DNA of 64,000 nucleotides from Corbicula japonica (lineage: Eukaryota > Mollusca > Bivalvia > Venerida > Cyrenidae), in NCBI GenBank assembly GCA_038501625.1, contig JAZAYU010000012.1:248001-312000 (forward strand). Direction: 5' to 3'. Below, piece by piece: positions 55,700 to 64,000 of the stretch. Position 1 is the first letter of the stretch; each line of letters starts with the position of its first letter. Position numbers and translations under genes: made by a program. The notes beneath the pieces were generated by a model. That model was given only the letters and a program-made list of their open reading frames with translations, was not told the origin of the DNA and did no database searches.

Positions 55700-55800
55700 C
55701 AAATTATCCAAAATGGCCGCCGCGGTATACGCGTGCGGCGATTCGAAAAAAAAACATTGATGTCTTATTTCAAAACAGCGTGCGCAAGCCATTTCACGTC
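55700..55800 (+). promoter_or_regulatory. CG-rich patch with ATGGCCGCC motif
   Basis: AAAATGGCCGCCGCGG and GCGTGCGGCGATTCG stand out from the AT-rich background. It may be a start-site region for a noncoding exon; no further evidence. Confidence 0.15.
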
Positions 55801-57429
55801 GGAAAATATTGATTTTGGTATCATTTAAAAGCTAATTATTTGCATTTTATACAAATAGTTGTCTTTATAATATTGACCTAAGGACTTTTCTACAAAACGG
55901 CCGAGACTTTGGACCTCTGTATCTTCTCCATTTTTTGTCATAGAAATTAAAGACAAGCACCGTGATGAAGCCCAAGCTTTCATCTGATTGGTCAGAAAAT
56001 TTCATAAATATTCATAAAATAGCGTCTTACGCATGTATATTTGAATGAGGGCACCAATTAAAACACGCGGCCGAAATTCAGATCGTTATCGGGAAGCGTG
56101 ATAAGTCAAAAAATTCACTTACCTTTGTGTTTTAACAAATTACTTGTTCAAATTGTTTAAATCAATCTGAAAGTATTATACACCAATAAAAAGAGAATTT
56201 AAAGACCTTTCTAAATATGTTAATCTTAATACATTCAGACAATTAAAACTTTGAAAAATAATAGTTTAAATACACACACCCCCTAAATTTTGTGGAAGTG
56301 CTACATAAATTATTGGATTTTGTGGGGTTGCTACTGTAAGCAAGTGGTCAGTGTATGGTCCCAGTCACCCTGCACCCTTTATCACCCTTTGACATCAGGT
56401 GCCCATCGAAGGATTGTGATAGATAGAAGCTATAGCCAAGAATCTATTTATAAGAAATATTACTTTTATCCTCTGCTTATAAAAGTTATATGGTGTTAAA
56501 ATACCAAGCTAAAGCTATGTCAAATCCTTGTCGGTGCATATTCATCAACTTTGTACAGTTAACTCTAATAGTGTTGGCTTCTGACAATCTGCCAACAGCT
56601 TTCAATGATATATCAAGTCTAGATTCAATGGTCATAAAGGTAAAATCTTCTAAGCAATACTGATAACTTTTCTTACTCTTTGCTTATATCTCTACCTTCC
56701 AGTTTGTGAGCTTGCTTTTTTTTCACTGAGACATTAAATGTTCTCAGTTCAGGGTCGGTATAAAACACAGACAATATAGAATATAGAAGGTTGCAGACAA
56801 TATAAACAAAGAAGGGGTGTGAAAAGCGCAGACAATATAGACAATGAAGGAAACTAGAAAACGCAGACAACATAAAATAAATACAAAATGTTTATGTTTT
56901 TTAAATTAATAATATTTGAAGCTAGAATATAGAGAAAAGGCTTTTATTATTGATAAATTTAAGTGATTATGTTAAATTAATCTAATAGTTTTCATTTACT
57001 AGGGTAAGGTAATAATTAACTCAAATGGTAATAATGACAATTTTTTTATGAATGATTTCAGTGTGATCAAATTATGAATTAGTTTGATTGATTTTAGAAC
57101 AAACAGCTTTTGTTGAAATTTAGCAACTTATTTATCAAAGAAGTAAACAAAAAGAGAAGAAAATTCATGTAGTAAGGTAATAATTAACTGGTAATAATGA
57201 CAATCTTGTGATGATTGATTATTAATAAAAGTGTGATCAAATTATGATTAAATTTGGTAGATCTTCGGTATAGTTTTCTAAAAAGGTAAAGATATCGAAA
57301 ATCGGACATTTATAGGGTACTTAATTATTGCATAGTAATGGATGATTTTTGTTCATAAATATTTTTAGTTTTTTTGTTGGATCGTAAAACAAGCGTCCTA
57401 CTATTAGAAAAAACCTTCATGTAGAAAAG

Positions 57430-57622
57430 GCGTAAATATTTAAATCCTCTCCCCCTGTAACTTGTCGATAATAGTCATGTATAACTTTCGTTGCATCTTT
57501 CTATTGCTTTCTTACCAACCGGAAGACCTTTTCTTTGTATTATGTAATATACTGTGTTATATTGCCCTTATTGTATGTTACCATACTTGGGTGTAAATAA
57601 AAGATCTGTTCTGTTCTGTTCT
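57430..57622 (+). mobile_element. Probable LINE 3' end
   Basis: CTCCCCCTGTAACTTGTCG... runs into GGGTGTAAATAAAAGATCTG followed by four TTCTG-type units, a common non-LTR retrotransposon tail. The class is a guess. Confidence 0.4.
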
Positions 57623-58165
57623 ACTAAACACTGAAATGCCATGCACATTTAATTATTTATTTCATATGCTTGTTTGAGAGTATTTTGTTATAGCTGTACT
57701 TTTACGTTATTACTACTAATTAATTTATATAAATAATTATTAAAACATTGCAAACACTTTATATTAAAATGTAAAAGTCCAGCTACATTCAGGCCACACC
57801 ACGTGGAGGCACTCTTGCTATGGCACTTTTTTTTGGAGATCGCCAGTTTCTAAAGATGGAAATTTAGTCATACTTGTTGTTTGTTTTTTATTTTGGAAAT
57901 TTTATTATCCTAAATAAAGTGATTAATAAATGTGTCGCAAATGCAATTGCAAAAAGGCCACAATCTACACTGTTTGATTGTTCTTGGAGCTTGGAAATAG
58001 AAATTGATTTTAAGTTTTAAGTTCACTTTGCCTGAGACATTGCCGATCAGTAATCTTTAATTTAGTTAATCAACAGCACTTTTACATGAATATATCATGA
58101 TAAAAAATTAATCAAAATAATTATCATTATTGATTAACTATAATTATGATTGTTGCATTTTTTTT

Positions 58166-58312
58166 CACAACAAGAACAAATCACCTGGAATCGATAAAAT
58201 GATCATTGAACATAATATTTCAGTATATGATTTTATTTCTCCATTCTTGTTAAAACTATATAATATAATGTTTCGAAACTGTGATTACTCTACGTATTTT
58301 GGTTCTGCATGT
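58166..58312 (+). pseudogene. Non-LTR reverse transcriptase fragment
   Basis: The frame reads HNKNKSPGIDKMIIEH, then SPFLLKLYNIMFRNCDYS. K-S-P-G-x-D followed by L-x-K-L-x-N-x-x-F is the start of the RT domain of LINE elements. No catalytic Y/F-x-D-D box follows, so only a short fragment remains. Confidence 0.5.
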
Positions 58313-60210
58313 TAATTCTACATTAAATTACACCCAAATATTTAATTCTTAAGAAAAGTTAGACATTATTATCATTTATTAAGAAACAATGTTTTATTTA
58401 AACTGATATATCGTTCTTATGGCTAAAGCTTTAACAAAAAAGAATTTCTCAAGCATATCTGTCCTCTAATTAACTTGTGCTAATTGAATAATTCAGACAA
58501 TATCCATATAGTTTTGACTCCTCCCACACTGAATGACAACACCCCAACTGTCAGATTAAGCTGTCATAGATTATCCAATGGAGTTAGGTAACACGACAGG
58601 GGACACAAGCTGATAAATAAACAGTAGCGAATTGGAAAGTATAGTATGCATTCCCCCTTCTAATTATCATGTCACAGAGGATATGCAAGTTAAGATCAAA
58701 ATCAAAGATTCTGCAGATCTTGTAGTTTTAAGTGTTTTAGAAAATAGACATTTTAGGAATAATATTAAGCAAAATATTTCTGTCATTGGCATACAAATAA
58801 AATCCATCAAAATGTGAAAAAATCTTATCTAATTTGCCAAACGGATGAGAATAAGCTAAAAAAATTATTACAGAATATACTGTATTTAATATTTTACTTA
58901 TGTTTAGTAGGACACCCATCAGTGTCAAAAGGCCAATACCCCAGTGTCTGCATTGTCCAGAATCATTAGACCCTATCAATAGTATACTGATCAATGGTGT
59001 CAGAGATAATTAGCGAATAAACAAGGGATTATATTGGTAACCTAATTGCTGTCACCATCAAGATAATCTAGAATTTGCCTTGTAGTATTTCAATACTTTA
59101 CTATTCTTTAATGAATAATTTTCCAAAATTAACTATACAGCAAATGCCAAAAAAATTTATAGTGAGAATTATTTTTCAAAATATTTAACAGAACATAAAA
59201 AAAATCAGTGTCAATCTTTAAATCTACATAATTATATATATAAGGGGAATACAGATAAAGTCATGGAGCTTGTTACAAACAATATCTGTACTAAACTGGA
59301 ATATTCACTTCTTACATAACCAAATTATAAATATTACTTAATGAATAAAATGCAAAATGAAATGGTTAAATTCTTACCAATTTACTCATGTTGTCTTTGA
59401 AGTATTTTTGTAACAAACATTGCTTTTTATCTTACTGCAATTTTGAACTGATAATTTTTATCCCAATTGTCATTTACCTCTTTAAAAAAATAATTCGCTT
59501 TTTTCAAGACTTCTTGTTTCACAGAACATTTCAGTAAAACAATACCCAAGATCAATCAAACTTAATCATAATTTGATCACACTTTTATTCATAATCAATC
59601 ATCAAAATGACTGTCATTATAACCAGTTAATTATTACCTTACTACAATTTTCTTCTCTTTTGTTTACTTTTTTGATAAATAAGTTGCTAAATTTCAACAA
59701 AAGTTGTTTGTTCTAAGATCAATCAAACTAATTCCTTATTTGATCACACTAAAATCATTCATAAAAAATATTGTAATTATTACCATTTAATTTTTACCTT
59801 ACCCTAGTGAATGAAAACTATTAGATTAATTTAGCATATCACTTAAATTTGTCATTAATAAAAGCTCTTTCTCTATTTTCTACAGCTTCAAATATCATTA
59901 ATTTAAAGAACAAAAAAAATTGTATTTATTTTATGTTGTCTGCGTTTTCTAGTTTCCTTCATTTTCTATATTGTCTGCGTTTTTCAACGCCCTTCTTTGC
60001 CTATATTGTCTGCAGCCTTCTATTTTCTATATCGTCTGCGTTTTATTCTGTGCCCTCAGTTCATCAATTGGTAGAAATCAAGTAAACGTCTTATGTTTCT
60101 TATAATCTTAATAATTGTTCAACAAAAATATTTCAGGTGGGCATTACTGTCTGCAGTTAAACATACAAGTGGACAAAAGAAGACATAACAGTTGAAGAAC
60201 CTGGGACAAG

Positions 60211-63200
60211 ATGGCCTCAGGTGATGGGAGTCCTATGACTACACCTCCACCTGGACCTGCCTACACACCAGATAACATACAGCGTATGCAACAGGTAACA
60301 TATAAACTGTGGTAATTTCCTGCAGCTTTTTTAACTTACCTGAGCCAGCTATTAAGACCAGTCATTGTCCTTCCATCCATTAAGTGCTTCTGTGATGTCT
60401 ATTCAATCAATTGTACTCTTTGGATTATTTTTAACCAGATTTTTTTTTTTTTTGGAAAACCCTGGTTATAAGAATAGGGTATGTCATTTGCAGGCAGCCA
60501 AGCTAGTGTCAACATTTCATTAAAATGATTAAGTTTTTTGTTTAAGTTCACTTTTTCTCAGTAACCATTCTAGTTAACTGAGAGCTGTGAAACTTAGTAT
60601 ATTTGTCTGACATCACAAAAGCAATTATCAGGTAATTTTCTATAACTCTTAACTCAATAACTGTATTTTTTGTCATAGTTATGCCATTTTTTTGAGTTAA
60701 AATTTAAGAAAAAAACATGTTTGGTCACATTGCAGCATCTTCTTGTTAAAACCTTTAAAACTGTTGAGTTAATTTGAGATTGTATCATTACCAGAATATC
60801 AAGATGGATGATAAAGGAATGTCACAAAATGTGCAGCAATATCAAGGTCATATGCAGAGACCTGTTGGTGGTATGCATCCGCAGGGCATGCAGGGTGGCT
60901 CTCAAGGCATGCCGGGATCCCAGGGTGGACCAGGCCCCATGCAAGGCCAACAATCCATGCAGCAAGGAATGCAACCTGTTCCTCAAGGTAATTGACAGAT
61001 TTGTTAGGTTTTACAATGTGACCTTTATTTAAAAATTGGTTTCTGATTAGAATTGAGTAATCTTCACTGTGACCTAAACTCAACTTGGTGATTGTTCACA
61101 GTAAGGTTTTTGGATTCAAGTCATGAACTCTTTGCTCCATTTTATGGCATGTGTGAACATTGAAGATCCCAATTAGTTGGCACAAATTTGTTGGCTGAAG
61201 GGAATCTACACTGTTTGCCCTTTACTCTATGAGATACAATTTATTTTCCATCAGTGACCAGTGTAGATCCAGATCAGCTTGCAAATCCACATGCATTCTG
61301 TTCAGGACCTACCCTGGTAGCTTCCTGGATATAAATAGTCCTATGATTAAAAAAGTAAGTGTAAATATTGATCAGATTGCATATATGTGTACAGTTATGT
61401 GGACCTTTACTTGTAGCCCATGTGCTTAAAGGAATATCCATGTAGTTAAAGGCTAGTAGTAAAAATTATAGCAATATCTCTTTCTTTCAATTAGAATGAT
61501 TTGCTTTGTGATACTCAGATTATTCTTAGTGGGGGGGGGGGGGGGGGAACTAGTTTTCATGGTAAACATAGACCCCCCTCCCCTACCTATAACAGTTCAT
61601 GGAGCATATTATTTGCATAAGCTTTGTAATAGGGAATCCATTGACTACAGCTCATTGTTTTATGGTCCCTCTATATTGCTCATCGTGATCCCTAATACTC
61701 TACATGCTGATTGGTGGTAATCACATTGTATATCGTCTTTAAAATTCGACAATTTTTTGTAGGTATGCAATCACAACAGGGCATGCAGAGTGGTGGACCT
61801 CAGGGTATGAGCAACATGGGGCACCCTCAGAACATGCAAGGAGGAAATATGGGACCTGTCCCAAACATGAGCAACCCAGCCATGGGTGGTCCAAACATGA
61901 CGGCCCCAGGGGGTTCAGGCATGGGAAGGCCGGGGATGCCTGGACCAGGACAGAGTGGATTTATGAATAACCCCAACATGATGAACAATAATCCTAACCA
62001 GCAACCGGGAGGCAGCATGCAGCCAGGTCAGCACATGGGACAGAACATGCCTAGTGGTGGGATGATGATGGGATCAAACATGGGAGCCCCTAATCAGCAG
62101 GGACCAAATATGGGTAACCCGATGCAGAGACCACCAAGCGGAGGGCCGGATATGAATCAGGGTGGTGTACCTAATCCAAACATGGAGGGTCCAAACTACA
62201 ATCAAGGTTGGTCTTGTTTAAAAACTGAAAAATTGTGATCTTCGGTGAATGATTTTATGATTTCTGTTGATGTCAATTTGTCAAAATAAATATCGAAGTA
62301 TTCACATTTTCTACCATAGTGCTATAAGTCTGTCATTGCCAACTTGTCAAAGATTTGAACTTAAACTTACAGGAATGGGCATGCAGGGAAGGAACCCAAT
62401 ATCAGGGTCTCAGATGGGGACACCTATGATGAACCAGATGGGTGGTAATATGCCTCAGGGTGCTGGCACTGGTCAGTCGTCAATGAGGAACCCTAACTTT
62501 ATGCCACAGCAGCTTCATCAATTGAGAGCACAGATAATGGCATACAAGTTGTTGGCCAGGAATCAGCCTCTACCAGAACAGTTGAGGCTGAGCCTCGAGG
62601 GGAAGAGGACATTCCAACCTCCAATGCCTAGACCTCAAGGTAACAGATTTCATTGTATTACTTTCTCTAGTAATGAATTATTTAACCCTTTACTCCTTAG
62701 AAAGGGGTTTTATTGCATGAGCATAGCAGTGTATAACCAGATCAGCTGGCACATTCATGCCATCTGATCTGGGTCTACACTAGTTCCTTCTTGTTCAGAT
62801 ATAATTCAATCTAAAGCGAACATTGTAGATACCTTATCCTAGGACATTATTGTGTAGTATATTTGATTATTGCCAAAATAAATTATTCTTGAACTGAGCC
62901 TAAGGTCATAAATTTAAAACCAGTCTCAAATCTCTAGCATCTGATCGGATAAAATGGAGGTTTGTCAACATTTCTTTGGTCTCTAAACTCAGTTTATACG
63001 AAACTCGGTTTATAGGTTTCTATGACTGCTTTATTTATTTCAGCAGACCCACAGCAACAGCGGATGGGGATGCCACATCAGGCTTCGTCTCACCAGACAC
63101 AGCTTCCACAGTCTTCATCCATGCCACAGACCTATAGTCGTCCCCAGTCTCCTGGCGCATCTTCTACCACGCCCACACCGTCATCACAGCCTTTGGGGTC

Positions 63201-64000
63201 TGGTGTAAACAGCACAACTCCTCCCCAGCAAAAGTTCCCTCCCAGCGGTACTCCTCCCAATTCCTCCATGCAAGCATTGATGAGCATGCAGCAGAAACAG
63301 AACAGGATTGCTCCAGTTACCAAACCTGTCGGTCTTGACCCTATTGAGCTGCTCAATGAGAGAGAAAATAGGTAAGAAAAAAGACAGAAACACATTCTGT
63401 CCTGGGCCCAAAATCATAAAACTAAAACTGGAGACCAGTCTTAAATCTCAAGAATCTGATTGGTTAGAATGTAGACTCGTCACTATTTCAGCCAGTCAGA
63501 TGCTTGAGATTTGAGAATTGTCTCCAAACTAATTTTTATGATCTTGGGCCATGTTCTGCTTAGAGAGTCTACTGATACATTGATTAGCCTCTTCCAGCAT
63601 TGAAGTTGGTTCCTAGTGCATGTATTTGTGATAAATTTTCCTTAAGCACACTTTATTTAATGGTTAATATCTGTTCAACACTCATTTTCACGAACTGTTT
63701 GAAACTAAAATCAAACTGTAGCGCTTTTCCATGAACTTTTTAAACATCCCTCATATATTACACTCCACATTTTCATGCTTTGATTATTCAAAAATATGTC
63801 TTGGTAATGAGTTGTTCAATGAACTGAGTTAGATAATTGCATTAAGGTTTGAACTCAACTAGCATTGATATCGCTATGTTTTCAGGATAGCTGCACGTGT
63901 ATCATCGCGTATCAAGGAACTTCAGAGTATCCCAGCTACATTATCTGATGACACAAAGATGAAGGCCACCATAGAACTTCGAGCCCTTAGGTTACTTAAC
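60211..64000 (+). CDS. SMARCA4: Brahma/BRG1-type SWI/SNF chromatin-remodelling ATPase, N-terminal part
   Basis: Catalytic subunit of BAF/PBAF complexes that slide and evict nucleosomes; nuclear. Exons seen: 60211-60294 (acceptor at 60136, so the exon itself starts at 60137), 60795-60987, 61763-62206, 62373-62639, 63044-63371, 63886-64000 and beyond. Phases agree; 477 codons are present. The first 240 residues are rich in Met, Gly, Pro, Gln and Asn. The QLQ domain covers about 286-320 ([16 protein letters not shown]). [17 protein letters not shown] and [12 protein letters not shown], then [14 protein letters not shown], match the segment just before the HSA domain. The helicase and bromodomain lie outside. 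Invertebrates normally have one gene for vertebrate SMARCA2/SMARCA4, so brm is an equally good name. Transcribed away from SPICE1. Confidence 0.95.
61125..61455 (+). repeat. Two partial palindromic TTAA MITE copies in SMARCA4 intron
   Basis: CATTGAAGATCCCAATTAGT and GTGTAGATCCAGATCAGCTT with weak partners; heavily diverged. Confidence 0.45.
61530..61549 (+). repeat. Poly-G tract, about 19 bases
   Basis: An uninterrupted run of G in SMARCA4 intron 2; its exact length may be unreliable in sequencing. Confidence 0.9.
62373..62639 (+). CDS. SMARCA4: SMARCA4 exon with QLQ domain
   Basis: Encodes a Met/Gly-rich start, then [20 protein letters not shown] and [20 protein letters not shown] is a protein-interaction motif found near the N-terminus of SNF2-group remodellers and growth-regulating factors. 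Both borders are phase 1. Confidence 0.95.
62680..62835 (+). repeat. Partial palindromic TTAA MITE in SMARCA4 intron
   Basis: TTTAACCCTTTACTCC, TATAACCAGATCAGCTGGCA and CTGATCTGGGTCTACACTAG. Confidence 0.55.
62888..62990 (+). repeat. Fragment of the CAGTCTCAAATCTC family
   Basis: AAACCAGTCTCAAATCTC and AGCATCTGATCGG on the left; the right arm is mostly lost (CTCAGTTTATA remains). Confidence 0.45.
63407..63551. mobile_element. 145-bp foldback element (CAGTCTCAAATCTC family)
   Basis: TGGGCCCAAAATCATAAAAC at the left and TTTTTATGATCTTGGGCCA at the right; AGACCAGTCTTAAATCTC mirrored by GAGATTTGAGAATTGTCTCC. Starts 36 bp after the donor of SMARCA4 exon 5. Confidence 0.75.

Larger units (their letters stand above)
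56742..60068. mobile_element. 3.3-kb structure bounded by ~540-bp inverted repeats
   Basis: The left arm, about 56742-57285, and the right arm, about 59515-60068, are inverted copies with roughly 85-90% identity by eye, including small internal tandem repeats of GCAGACAATATAGAA-type units at the outer ends and the doublet GGTAATAATTAAC...GATTGATT. The interior contains a LINE 3' tail, a reverse-transcriptase fragment and AT-rich sequence. The right arm ends ~70 bp before the first recognised SMARCA4 exon. Confidence 0.75.
44587..60136. other. Divergent intergenic or 5'-UTR-intron region between SPICE1 and SMARCA4
   Basis: Both genes begin their coding sequence just after a splice acceptor, so their noncoding first exons and promoters lie somewhere here. 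No conserved host coding sequence is visible. Recognised contents are listed separately (SINE, hAT-like element, Kolobok-like element, MULE and RT fragments, long inverted repeat). At 46720-47300, 52500-53600, 54000-54700 and 55800-56600 I see only AT-rich sequence. Confidence 0.6.

Noticed and set aside
61496..61720. ORF across the poly-G tract
   Set aside because: Glycine run comes from the homopolymer; it lies in a SMARCA4 intron with no splice-consistent link.

Overview
The window is eukaryotic, AT-rich, intron-containing and very repeat-dense. Three conserved animal genes can be rebuilt exon by exon from splice sites and protein similarity. Their sequences, together with the style of the repeats (short palindromic DNA transposons, a tRNA-derived SINE, remnants of MULE-like, hAT-like and LINE elements), suggest a marine invertebrate, most likely a bivalve mollusc. 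That organism call is inference; no marker gene proves it.

Layout. 1-9.8 kb: intergenic, filled with transposon remnants and a ~1 kb direct duplication. 9.92-16.53 kb (+): a complete signal peptide peptidase gene (HM13/SPP), ten coding exons, 374 aa, all catalytic motifs intact. 16.5-22.5 kb: gene-free stretch between two convergent genes, crowded with one palindromic MITE. 22.5-44.6 kb (-): a complete coding set for the centriole/spindle protein SPICE1, fifteen coding exons, about 907 aa, with a glutamine-rich insertion-like exon. 44.6-60.1 kb: a gene-poor stretch between two divergent genes. It must hold both 5' ends and contains a SINE, a hAT-like element with an 8-bp target duplication, a Kolobok-like element with a broken ORF pair, a MULE transposase fragment, and a ~3.3 kb structure bounded by ~540-bp inverted repeats. 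60.2-64 kb (+): the first six coding exons of a Brahma/BRG1-type SWI/SNF ATPase (SMARCA4), running off the window after the QLQ domain and before the helicase.

The three genes share no pathway: ER intramembrane proteolysis, centriole duplication, and chromatin remodelling. What ties the window together is its mobile DNA. One ~240-bp family with TTAA ends and nested palindromes is present about 35 times between 0 and 44 kb and in the SMARCA4 introns, but is almost absent from 44.1 to 61.1 kb. It has been a landing site for at least three other MITE families, and one copy places an AATAAA hexamer shortly after the HM13 stop codon.

The most unusual observation is a set of three otherwise different foldback elements (four copies) that share the same architecture: a 130-160 bp near-perfect hairpin at one end, then an internal part bounded by a second inverted repeat. 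They also share almost the same sequence at the hairpin centre (CCGAGG-Y-G-W-TAGCCGAGG type).
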